From: Campylobacterota bacterium
GTDB lineage: Bacteria; Campylobacterota; Campylobacteria; Campylobacterales; Sulfurovaceae
Direction of reading: 5' to 3'
NCBI GenBank assembly: GCA_003646505.1
Contig: QMKT01000100.1
Coordinates: 1 to 7,329 of the forward strand
DNA length: 7,329 nucleotides
The notes under the pieces were generated by a model that was given only the letters and a program-made list of their open reading frames with translations, was not told the origin of the DNA and searched no databases. Of this stretch, positions 1-5,761 are shown piece after piece. Position numbers and translations under genes: made by a program. Every line of letters starts with the position of its first letter. The stretch's first letter is position 1.

Positions 1-465
1 GGATTTGCGGATGCGTATCATTTGGAAAAGTATTGTGATATACCTAATAGTTTTGATAAACGTATAGAGATATCTGCGGCATTTATGTTTGAGGTTATGG
101 AGGCGTATGGTGGGGTGGAGAAGTTTTATAAAGACTTTTTCTTTACTACAGTGATGCCATTGGGACTACTTAAAGAGGGTAAAAACTATAATTATTATGA
201 TGACCTTGAAACACAAAATGCTTTAGCACCTTATATAGAAGAGACACTACTTCAGCAAATGTCCTTTCCTCAGGCAAAACCACATATCATTTGTGTAGGA
301 CAAGGAAAAAACCTCAAATACCTCAAAGCCTTTAATGACAAACATCAGTGTTTTGAAAGCATAGAAGTAGTGCCTCATCCTCGCTGGGTGATGCAGTATA
401 GACGTAAGGAAAAGCAGAAGTATATCAATGTCTATTTGGAAGCATTTAAGAAGATATTGGTCTAA
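1..465 (+). CDS. SMUG2-like uracil-DNA glycosylase family protein (DUF4918), 5' partial
   Basis: The reading frame is open to the left window edge, so the N-terminus is missing; 154 residues are visible. A TTG at 22 is in frame but has no ribosome binding site and is internal. Family-typical blocks, numbered from the window edge, are PLGLL near 53-57, the NYNYYDD block at 62-68, CVGQGKN near 98-104, and HPRWVMQY at 126-133. The last block sits where uracil-DNA glycosylases carry the HPS-type motif 2 that contacts the minor groove. The visible C-terminal portion looks complete and ends with an amphipathic helix. The family is predicted to excise uracil or related damaged bases in DNA repair, but I infer the function only from family resemblance. 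The stop codon lies inside the inverted repeat that precedes the next gene, so expression probably ends there. Family membership is fairly sure; substrate is not shown. Confidence 0.82.
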   Translation, partial: GFADAYHLEKYCDIPNSFDKRIEISAAFMFEVMEAYGGVEKFYKDFFFTTVMPLGLLKEGKNYNYYDDLETQNALAPYIEETLLQQMSFPQAKPHIICVGQGKNLKYLKAFNDKHQCFESIEVVPHPRWVMQYRRKEKQKYINVYLEAFKKILV

Positions 466-491
466 TATATCAAGATATATTGATATATTAG
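462..491. promoter_or_regulatory. Perfect 12-bp inverted repeat, probable ArsR-family operator
   Basis: Arms 462-473 (CTAATATATCAA) and 480-491 (TTGATATATTAG) are exact reverse complements around the 6-bp spacer GATATA. The ATCAA-N6-TTGAT core resembles operators of ArsR/SmtB-type metal-sensing repressors. The right arm contains the -35 box (480-485) of the promoter for the ArsI-like gene, so a protein bound here would block RNA polymerase. No arsR gene is in the window, so the regulator would be encoded elsewhere. The left arm includes the stop codon of the upstream glycosylase gene. Confidence 0.6.
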
Positions 492-498
492 TTTTTTT
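462..498 (+). terminator. Possible intrinsic terminator of the glycosylase gene (same inverted repeat plus T-run)
   Basis: The 12-bp stem at 462-473/480-491 is followed directly by seven T residues (492-498), the geometry of a Rho-independent terminator. The stem has only four G-C pairs and starts before the end of the upstream stop codon, so it would be weak. The same DNA reads better as an operator; both roles could coexist. Confidence 0.35.
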
Positions 499-508
499 AT
501 GATATAGT
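480..508 (+). promoter_or_regulatory. Sigma70-type promoter for the ArsI-like gene
   Basis: A -35 box TTGATA (480-485) and a -10 box TATAGT (503-508) are separated by exactly 17 bp; each matches the consensus at five of six positions. The spacer includes a T-run. Transcription would start near 515, giving a leader of about 23 nt that contains the AGGAG ribosome binding site at 528-532, five bases before the ATG at 538. The -35 box lies within the inverted repeat at 462-491. Confidence 0.6.
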
Positions 509-537
509 CTGTTATAAATTATCGATTAGGAGATCAA

Positions 538-1053
538 ATGAACGAAAAAAGAAGACTACATATACATATGTCTGTAGATGACATAGAAAAAAGCATTGCC
601 TTTTATAGCACACAGTTTCAATCAGAACCTACAAAAATCAAAAAGGACTATGCACAGTGGCTAGTGGATGATCTCTCTTTGAACTTTGCCATTTCAACGC
701 GTGGTGATGAAAAAGGTGTTAACCATTTGGGTGTGCAGTATGAGAGTGATGAATCCTTAGAACTTGCTCAAACAGCCTTTGAAGCAAAAGGCATCAAAGG
801 TAAAGAAGACAAAGGTGCAGTGTGTTGCTACAAAGAGTCTAACAAATATTGGGTAGAAGACCCTACAGGTATGATATGGGAAAACTACCACTCTATGGGT
901 GATGTAGAGGTCTATGGTATTGATGCTGCAGATACAGAAGATGGCTGTTGTGTACCTACATTCGGCAAGTTCTCAGAAACACCTTCCTGCACACCTTCTC
1001 CAAAAGCTGATAACTGTTGTTCTGATGATAGTTCAAGTGAGTGTTGTTCTTAA
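538..1053 (+). CDS. arsI: ArsI/CadI-family metalloenzyme (VOC fold; C-As lyase type)
   Basis: The 171-residue protein is a single vicinal-oxygen-chelate (glyoxalase-like) domain of about 127 residues plus a Cys-rich tail. ArsI is an Fe(II)-dependent dioxygenase that cleaves the carbon-arsenic bond of trivalent organoarsenicals; CadI relatives are cadmium-induced. Visible active-site residues are His8 (or His10) in LHIHMSV, His63 in NHLGV and Glu115 in WENYH, which match the His/His/Glu iron ligands of the family. The adjacent Cys96-Cys97 pair in GAVCCY matches the pair that binds As(III) substrates. The tail adds Cys137-138, Cys151, Cys160-161 and Cys169-170. The start is fixed by AGGAG at 528-532. 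The promoter overlaps a palindrome, suggesting metalloid-responsive repression. A transporter-like gene follows 208 bp downstream. The enzyme type is secure; whether the true inducer is an organoarsenical, arsenite or cadmium is not shown by the sequence. Confidence 0.9.
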   Translation: MNEKRRLHIHMSVDDIEKSIAFYSTQFQSEPTKIKKDYAQWLVDDLSLNFAISTRGDEKGVNHLGVQYESDESLELAQTAFEAKGIKGKEDKGAVCCYKESNKYWVEDPTGMIWENYHSMGDVEVYGIDAADTEDGCCVPTFGKFSETPSCTPSPKADNCCSDDSSSECCS

Positions 1054-1083
1054 TAGAGTTTGAAGTTATCTGAAAGAATTAGA

Positions 1084-1137
1084 GGAAGAACTTTTTAAAT
1101 GGTTGTAATCAAATTTAAAAGATGGTAATGCTCTTCC
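1084..1137 (+). other. Possible two-part stem-loop between the ArsI-like and transporter genes
   Basis: An outer 6-bp stem pairs GGAAGA (1084-1089) with TCTTCC (1132-1137). An inner AU-rich stem pairs CTTTTTAAAT (1091-1100) with ATTTAAAAG (1113-1121), with one unpaired T. The two stems are separated by 1 nt on one side and 10 nt on the other. No T-run follows, so it is not a standard terminator. It could be an mRNA processing or stabilising element, or chance in AT-rich DNA. The rest of 1054-1249 holds no gene I can support. Confidence 0.2.
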
Positions 1138-1193
1138 ACGGTTATTTTAATACACATATACTAACCATAAGTAAATAAATTAATAGCTACTAC

Positions 1194-1222
1194 TTGTAGA
1201 TTGCACAGATAACTACTAAAAT
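1194..1222 (+). promoter_or_regulatory. Weak candidate promoter for the BASS/ACR3-like transporter gene
   Basis: TTGTAG (1194-1199) and TAAAAT (1217-1222) are 17 bp apart. The -10 box matches five of six consensus positions but the -35 box only three. A start near 1229 would leave a 33-nt leader. Read-through from the ArsI-like gene is an equally possible source of expression, since no clear terminator separates the genes. Confidence 0.28.
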
Positions 1223-1251
1223 ATTGTATATTATTATACTTTATTATATTT

Positions 1252-1258
1252 GAGGAAG
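1252..1258 (+). promoter_or_regulatory. Ribosome binding site that sets the transporter start
   Basis: GAGGAAG lies 3-9 bases before the ATG at 1262. An in-frame TTG at 1250 would place this site inside the coding region and leave the TTG without its own site, so ATG 1262 is the likely start. Confidence 0.75.
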
Positions 1259-1261
1259 AAA

Positions 1262-2215
1262 ATGCAATTAATTTTTATCGTTATTTTGGGTGCAGTGCTT
1301 GGATTTACATATGGGAGTTATACCGATGGATTTATGTTTAGCTCGAAGATATGCCTTTTTGCTGGGCTCACACTCATCATGCCCTCACTTTTTAAATTTG
1401 AATTCTCACATGTAAACTTGATATGGGAACATAAATCAGTGTTGGCAAAAGGCTTTTTTGTTAACTATCTGATACTGCCGATTTTTGCACTTGTTATTGG
1501 TTTTATGACAAATGATTTTGGTATTACGGCTGGGTTGTTCTTGATTGCTGTACTTTCTGGTGGAGGTATGGTGATGCATTGGATCAAGAAATCTGGTGGT
1601 GATACTTCTTTTGGATTTTTATTACTCTTTATCAATCTTGTTTCCATCTCACTTTCACTTCTTATGCTACATATATTTGCTACCTATAGTGCAGGGTATT
1701 TTGATGTCGTTTATCATGATGAAATAAAAATTAGTAGATTTTCAGAAGTTGTAATAGAGCTTTTAATCATCATACCATTGGTTACGAGTAGAGCAGTAAT
1801 CTGTACAAAGCCAGTGCTTGACTTCATAGAAAAGTACCGCAAATATATCAGTCATATAAGTATTTTTATCATACTATTTTATCTTTTTGGTCTACAAAGT
1901 TCTCAACGTATTGTAGATGTATACGATTTCGAACCAGAACTTATCTACATTTCTTTTATAGCAGTATTTGTATTTTATATGCTTACATTTTTTGTTTCTA
2001 AACTCATATATGATTTGGATTCACCTCAAGAGAGAGCAGCATTTTGGCACTCTGTAACAAGATACTTGACTCTTGCCTTGGTCATCTCAACTTTTTCTGC
2101 AAGAGCCTTTGGAATTTCAATGTTACTGCCTATCATGTTTGCCTATATTGTGCAGATACCACTATCAGTTATTATCAGTAAAAAGTATATGTTAAATGGA
2201 GCCAATACCCAATAG
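1262..2215 (+). CDS. Ten-helix membrane transporter, BASS/ACR3-like (possible arsenic or metal efflux)
   Basis: A 317-residue integral membrane protein. Hydrophobic segments lie near residues 2-18, 25-43, 62-81, 86-104, 116-140, 162-180, 196-213, 226-248, 263-281 and 284-305. Ten helices and about 320 residues fit the bile acid:sodium symporter/ACR3 superfamily. Two regions look family-like: the broken-helix segment SGGGMVMHWIKKSGGD at 99-114, and SVTRYLTLALVISTF at 264-278, which resembles the RN-LALA motif of helix 9. ACR3 arsenite exporters carry a conserved Cys in the fourth helix; none is present here (Cys occurs only at 31 and 181), so this is not a classical ACR3. The position downstream of the ArsI-like gene on the same strand suggests export of arsenic species or another toxic ion, but that is inference. 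It could instead move organic anions. Membership in the superfamily is moderately sure; substrate is unknown. Confidence 0.65.
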   Translation: MQLIFIVILGAVLGFTYGSYTDGFMFSSKICLFAGLTLIMPSLFKFEFSHVNLIWEHKSVLAKGFFVNYLILPIFALVIGFMTNDFGITAGLFLIAVLSGGGMVMHWIKKSGGDTSFGFLLLFINLVSISLSLLMLHIFATYSAGYFDVVYHDEIKISRFSEVVIELLIIIPLVTSRAVICTKPVLDFIEKYRKYISHISIFIILFYLFGLQSSQRIVDVYDFEPELIYISFIAVFVFYMLTFFVSKLIYDLDSPQERAAFWHSVTRYLTLALVISTFSARAFGISMLLPIMFAYIVQIPLSVIISKKYMLNGANTQ

Positions 2216-2239
2216 TGATGCTCGTGAGTAATACTAAGC

Positions 2240-3043
2240 CTATGCCAGTCCAAAATGATTCACTGGTCCATGGCCTTTGCCTAAGGTCTTATCTTTCCCT
2301 TTTTCAATGGCAACATTAAGATAGTTACACCCTTTAAGTGTAGCATCTTCCAAGCTAAACCCTAAACTCAGATACGTAGCAATACTAGAAGATAGACTGC
2401 AGCCTGTTCCATGTGTATTGATGCTATTTATAGCTTTGTTATGGATGGTCGTACTTTGTTTGCTCTCAAAGTTATAGAGTATGTCTGTCATTTCATCGCT
2501 AAACTCCAGATGCCCGCCTTTGAGTAGGACAGAAGTGTGATATTTTTCTGCAAGTTCTTTCGCTGAGGCTTCCATGTTTTTCAAGTTTATACTATGCCCA
2601 ATGAGAAGCTCTGCTTCTGGGATATTTGGGGTGATCAGTGTCACGTTAGGTAGGAACAATTTTAGGCTTTCTATGGCATTGTCGTTGATGAGGTTGTCTC
2701 CTGAAGTAGCTATCATGACAGGGTCGAGGACAATGTTTATGATGTTATAACGTGTGAGCGTACTTTTTACTGCTTCTATGACCTCACTAGAGTGGAGCAT
2801 TCCTATCTTGACTGCAGCAAAGTCTATGTCCTCTAGCACCGCTTCCATTTGCTTAATGATGTGTGCTACAGGGATGGGATGTATGTCTGTGATCCCTTGG
2901 GTGTTCTGTGCAGTGGTAGCTGTGATAACAGAGGCTGCATATCCACCATTGGCAGAGATACTTTTGATGTCTGCCTGTATGCCTGCACATCCTCCTGAGT
3001 CTGACCCTGCTATGGTAAGTACTGTGTGGTAGGGTGTACTCAT
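2240..3043 (-). CDS. thiD: Hydroxymethylpyrimidine/phosphomethylpyrimidine kinase
   Basis: ThiD phosphorylates 4-amino-5-hydroxymethyl-2-methylpyrimidine and then its monophosphate, giving HMP-PP for thiamine phosphate synthesis in the cytosol. The 267-residue protein is the usual length. Ribokinase-fold motifs are in order: TIAGSDSGGCAGIQAD (10-25), TAQNTQG (44-50) with the pyrimidine-contacting Gln46, VKIGML near 78-83, DPVMIATSG (107-115), TPNIPEAELL (138-147), LLKGGH (173-178) and the anion hole and catalytic Cys in THGTGCSLSSSIA (210-222). GKGHGPVNH ends the domain. The frame stays open upstream to 3148, but the ATG at 3043 gives the standard ThiD N-terminus and has GAGGG at 3053-3057 nine bases before it. 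A 27-codon ORF overlaps this start by ATGA. No TPP riboswitch consensus is evident upstream. The gene converges with the transporter gene, with only 24 bp between their ends and no visible terminator. Confidence 0.95.
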   Translation of the reverse strand: MSTPYHTVLTIAGSDSGGCAGIQADIKSISANGGYAASVITATTAQNTQGITDIHPIPVAHIIKQMEAVLEDIDFAAVKIGMLHSSEVIEAVKSTLTRYNIINIVLDPVMIATSGDNLINDNAIESLKLFLPNVTLITPNIPEAELLIGHSINLKNMEASAKELAEKYHTSVLLKGGHLEFSDEMTDILYNFESKQSTTIHNKAINSINTHGTGCSLSSSIATYLSLGFSLEDATLKGCNYLNVAIEKGKDKTLGKGHGPVNHFGLA

Positions 3044-3123
3044 ATCTTCCATCCCTCTTGTTTGAAAGATATGTTTAGTTTTTCTCGGGTTTTTTCGTAC
3101 CAGTTTTCCATAGTGTATTCCAT
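3040..3123 (-). CDS. Short ORF (27 codons) overlapping the thiD start by ATGA
   Basis: On the minus strand an ATG at 3123, preceded in frame by TAA, opens 27 codons ending in TGA at 3042-3040; the thiD ATG is 3043-3041. The predicted peptide starts MEYTMENWYEK and ends FKQEGWKI; it is charged, with three aromatic clusters and no signal peptide. There is no convincing ribosome binding site before either ATG (3123 or 3111), so translation is uncertain. The thiD ribosome binding site lies inside this ORF, a layout that would allow translational coupling. It could also be the remnant of an upstream gene or chance. I do not recognise the peptide. Confidence 0.3.
   Translation of the reverse strand: MEYTMENWYEKTREKLNISFKQEGWKI
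3053..3057 (-). promoter_or_regulatory. thiD ribosome binding site
   Basis: GAGGG on the minus strand lies nine bases before the ATG at 3043. It is directly adjacent to the alternative ATG at 3052, which is too close to serve it, and therefore favours 3043 as the start of ThiD. Confidence 0.6.
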
Positions 3124-3215
3124 TTAGAAGTAAAATTTGAATCATCATAGCAAATGATTCTTTATTTCTCTTATGGAGGGAGCTAAGAAGACTATAAAAA
3201 GCATATAAGTTATCA

Positions 3216-3221
3216 TATAAT
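3216..3221 (+). promoter_or_regulatory. Candidate -10 box for the hybrid kinase gene
   Basis: An exact TATAAT lies 82 bases before the kinase ATG in the region shared with the divergently oriented thiD unit (3124-3302). No -35 box is visible at 16-18 bp upstream, although Campylobacterota promoters often lack one. The surroundings are very AT-rich, so chance matches are likely. Confidence 0.25.
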
Positions 3222-3302
3222 ATTTGATTATTTTATAAAAATGTTTTATTCAAACTTATTTTAGATAAAATAACTCATAAGATCATATTTAAAAGGTGTA
3301 AT

Positions 3303-4772
3303 ATGTTTCAAAATATTAAAGTTTTTGTCTTAACTTTAGGGATGTCCTTGGCTATAGGATTGATAAGTTTTTTTCAATTTCACTTAGGTTTGTGGATATC
3401 TGTAGGGTTAAGTTCTCTCACTATGATAGCGTTTTTCTTATTTTTTAGAACTCCAGCGAAAGAGGATGTGGTAGAAGATGAAGAAGTAGAAACAATAGTT
3501 GAAGATGATAACAATGTAAAATATAGACTTCTTGAAAAGAAATTTAAAGCGATTTCTAAAAAAGCAGAAGGCTTAGAAGTTGAAAAGAAAACAACAGAAC
3601 TTTTCCTTGCCAGTATGTCTCATGAAATACGTACCCCATTAAATGGGATTATAGGGCTCACAGATATTTTAGATGGCACTTTGTTGGATGAAGAGCAAAA
3701 AGAATTTGTTTCCATGATCAGAGAAAGTTCAAACAATCTTAGGGTCATTGTGAATGATGTACTTGATGTCTCCAAAATGAATGCAGGCAAGATGGAACTT
3801 GAGAGTATCCCTTTTGATCTGTTTAAGAAAATCCAATCTTCTATAGGCGTATTTAAACCAGCGCTAAATGAAAAAGATATTGCGTTAACATTTTCTACAA
3901 ATCCCAAAATGCCCCATAATGTTATGGGTGATCCTACGAGACTCTCACAAGTACTTATCAATCTTGTGAGTAATGCCTTGAAATTTACCGAGTCTGGCGG
4001 CAATATAGTCGTAGGGACAGAATATATAAGAGAAGAGAAAGGGAGTGTTACTTTTACGATCTCCGTGAAAGATTCTGGTATTGGTTTGACACAAAATCAA
4101 CAAAAGAAAATTTTTGAACCTTATTCACAAGCAGAGGCCAGTACCTCTAGGAAATCTGGAGGTACAGGTCTGGGCTTGACCATTTCAAGTAAGATCATTA
4201 GCTCTATGGGCGGAAAAATTCAAGTTAAAAGTGAAGAAGGTGAGGGGGCAACTTTTTTCTTTACTTTAACATTTAAATTACAGAAAGAGGAAAATAGAAA
4301 CAAATCTTTAAGGCAGATAAAAAAGAGTAAAGTTACTAAAGTAAAAGATAAAGTTGAAAATAAAAATGCAGACGCTGTAGAGAAAAAGAGTTCTGATAGC
4401 CTTAGTGTCCTGGTTGCAGAAGATAATATGATCAATCAAAAACTGATTAAAGTAGTTTTAGAAAATATGGGGCTAAAAGTCACTTTAGCATCTGATGGTG
4501 AACAGGCCTATAAGGCTTATGAAGCCAATAAATATGATATGGTCTTTATGGATATTCAAATGCCTGTTATGGGCGGTGTAGAATCTACCCATAAAATTTT
4601 GGCTTATGAAAAAGAGCAGGGTCTCGCACATGTTCCAATTATTGCTTTAACTGCAAATGCACTGCCTGGAGACAAAGAAAAGTATATCGCAGAGGGCATG
4701 GATGATTATGCGACAAAACCTTTAGATGTAAAAGTCCTTGAAAAACTTATCAAGAAGTATGGAACCCTCTAA
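3303..4772 (+). CDS. Membrane-anchored hybrid sensor histidine kinase/response regulator
   Basis: A 489-residue two-component protein. Two hydrophobic helices near residues 5-26 and 29-48 are separated by only a few residues, so there is almost no periplasmic domain. An acidic stretch (54-70) and a likely coiled coil (about 72-101) lead to HisKA with phosphoacceptor His107 in FLASMSHEIRTPLNG. HATPase motifs follow: N box with Asn220/Asn224 (LINLVSNALKFT), G1 DSGIG (257-261), F box IFEPYSQ (270-276) and G2 GGTGLGL (286-292). A Lys-rich linker (about 327-363) joins the C-terminal receiver, with acidic pocket Glu373-Asp374, phosphoacceptor Asp417 in VFMDIQMP, Thr450 and Lys472. All catalytic residues are present. 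The phosphate presumably passes from His107 to Asp417 and on to an unlinked HPt protein; no partner is in the window. The input signal is unknown and may be sensed in the membrane or by the coiled coil. The start has AAAGGTG at 3292-3298. Confidence 0.93.
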   Translation: MFQNIKVFVLTLGMSLAIGLISFFQFHLGLWISVGLSSLTMIAFFLFFRTPAKEDVVEDEEVETIVEDDNNVKYRLLEKKFKAISKKAEGLEVEKKTTELFLASMSHEIRTPLNGIIGLTDILDGTLLDEEQKEFVSMIRESSNNLRVIVNDVLDVSKMNAGKMELESIPFDLFKKIQSSIGVFKPALNEKDIALTFSTNPKMPHNVMGDPTRLSQVLINLVSNALKFTESGGNIVVGTEYIREEKGSVTFTISVKDSGIGLTQNQQKKIFEPYSQAEASTSRKSGGTGLGLTISSKIISSMGGKIQVKSEEGEGATFFFTLTFKLQKEENRNKSLRQIKKSKVTKVKDKVENKNADAVEKKSSDSLSVLVAEDNMINQKLIKVVLENMGLKVTLASDGEQAYKAYEANKYDMVFMDIQMPVMGGVESTHKILAYEKEQGLAHVPIIALTANALPGDKEKYIAEGMDDYATKPLDVKVLEKLIKKYGTL

Positions 4773-4867
4773 GTATTAAATATTATTTTATGAGGCTTTT
4801 GAATATAATAAAAGTAAAATCCTAGAGGAAACAGAAACATCATGATAACTTGAGACATAATAACTCT

Positions 4868-5527
4868 TTATTTATCTAATACTTCTTCTTTTTTAACCTT
4901 ACCTTTACGGTGGCGAGGTTTTTTGGTTCGGTCTTTTTTTGCGGACTTCTTAGGCTTTTTTGTAGCTACAAAACCAGCTACTTCTTTTTCTTCTATCTCT
5001 TTTTTCATGTTGTACTCTATCTCATCAAGGTAGGGTTCATCTTCAGGGCTCACAAGTGCCATGCCTATACCTAGTTCTTTCATAAAAGCCATACGATTAT
5101 AATACTCTTGTGGTGTATCAGGCAAGTCATAACTCACAACAAGTTTGATATTTTCTAGGGCTAGTGTTTTGAGTATCATATCTGTGGTGATGATGACATG
5201 GAGTGTACCAGCATTAAATTTACTTGTAGCTTCTTGTTGCTGTGCTTGTCTATGGTTACCATGCACAGCAGTGGCATTAAACGCTTTTGAGGTTAAAAAG
5301 GCACTCAGTGAATCTGCTTTTTTCTTACTTTTAACGACGATGACTACTTGCGTTTGCTTATAGTCATTTAGAAGTAGTTCAAGCATAGAGGTTTTATCAT
5401 GTTCTTTCACAAAGCAGATACTCTGAGGAGTGCGTAAAGCTACAGATCTTTGGTCGTGATATATGGTTTCTTTATCTATGTCTTTTTTATCAACATTTTC
5501 TTGGGGTGTATCAGTTTGTTCAGACAT
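4868..5527 (-). CDS. Stand-alone, degenerate DEAD-type helicase C-terminal domain protein with basic tail
   Basis: A 219-residue protein holding only the second RecA-like lobe of a superfamily 2 helicase; the DEAD/Walker lobe is absent. After a polar N-terminus (1-30), the helicase C pattern is clear: VVIVVKSKKKADSLSAFL (61-78, motif IV), AVHGNHRQAQQQEATSKFNAG (87-107), VIITTDMILKT (111-121, motif V place), VVSYDLPDTPQEYYNRM (130-146) and GMALVSPEDE (155-164). Motif V lacks the usual ARG, and motif VI, normally HRIGRTGR, reads YNRMAFMK, so the arginine finger is lost. A tail (189-213) is dense in Lys and Arg and likely binds RNA or DNA. Catalysis by itself is not expected; a role as RNA-binding, ribosome or RNA-decay accessory factor is inference. 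The start has AAGGAAG at 5535-5541, seven bases before the ATG. The frame is intact, with no sign of a broken N-terminal half in 5528-5777. It could also be a decayed helicase kept for its tail. Confidence 0.8.
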   Translation of the reverse strand: MSEQTDTPQENVDKKDIDKETIYHDQRSVALRTPQSICFVKEHDKTSMLELLLNDYKQTQVVIVVKSKKKADSLSAFLTSKAFNATAVHGNHRQAQQQEATSKFNAGTLHVIITTDMILKTLALENIKLVVSYDLPDTPQEYYNRMAFMKELGIGMALVSPEDEPYLDEIEYNMKKEIEEKEVAGFVATKKPKKSAKKDRTKKPRHRKGKVKKEEVLDK

Positions 5528-5602
5528 GGGTAAGCTTCCTTGAAATCTTTATGGGATTATAGCTGATTAGTTAGTAGTTAAGGTGGTGACTGATCATATA
5601 TG

Positions 5603-5625
5603 AATGAGTTATCATTATCACCCGA
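5603..5625. repeat. 23-bp direct repeat, copy 1
   Basis: Twenty-one of 23 bases match copy 2 at 5739-5761; the two copies are 136 bp apart. On the minus strand it contains GATAATGATAAC, similar to the tandem GATAAT hexamers of Fur boxes. A 10-bp palindrome TCATATATGA (5594-5603) abuts it. On the plus strand it also reads as the start of an 11-codon ORF, MSYHYHPTYIT (5604-5639), but without a well-placed ribosome binding site. Confidence 0.6.
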
Positions 5626-5726
5626 CCTATATAACTTAAAGTAAAAGTCTATAAAGAAGGCTATTCTCAGCATATGATTGCTATAAAGTATTAGATATAT
5701 CACAACCTGCTATTTTTGGGTAATTA

Positions 5727-5733
5727 AGAGGAA
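5727..5733 (+). promoter_or_regulatory. Ribosome binding site of the rsmE leader ORF
   Basis: AGAGGAA lies six bases before the leader ATG at 5740. It is the only good site near rsmE; the 15 bases before the rsmE ATG at 5778 contain none. This suggests that ribosomes load here and reach rsmE by coupling. Confidence 0.55.
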
Positions 5734-5738
5734 TAAAC

Positions 5739-5761
5739 AATGAGTTATCGTTATCACCTGA
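5739..5761. repeat. 23-bp direct repeat, copy 2
   Basis: Differs from copy 1 (5603-5625) at two bases. On the minus strand it carries GATAACGATAAC. It coincides with the start of the 13-codon leader ORF before rsmE, so it may be an operator, a duplicated leader, or both. Confidence 0.6.

Noticed and set aside
1250..1261. TTG start for the transporter at 1250
   Set aside because: It would place GAGGAAG within the coding region; that site is correctly spaced for ATG 1262.
3044..3148. 35-residue N-terminal extension of ThiD
   Set aside because: ThiD proteins normally begin a few residues before TIAGSDSGG. The extension has no family-like sequence, its ATGs lack ribosome binding sites, and ATG 3043 is well placed.
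3044..3302. TPP riboswitch upstream of thiD
   Set aside because: The minus-strand leader shows no CTGAGA-type or ACCTGATCTGG-type conserved segments in suitable order.
3620..4003. 127-codon minus-strand ORF within the kinase gene
   Set aside because: It lies opposite the HisKA and N-box region, which is certain on the plus strand; no family resemblance.
4773..4867. Bidirectional terminator between the convergent kinase and helicase-like genes
   Set aside because: Only a 5-bp CTTTT/AAAAG pairing with a long loop is visible near 4795-4813; no GC-rich stem with a T-run on either strand.
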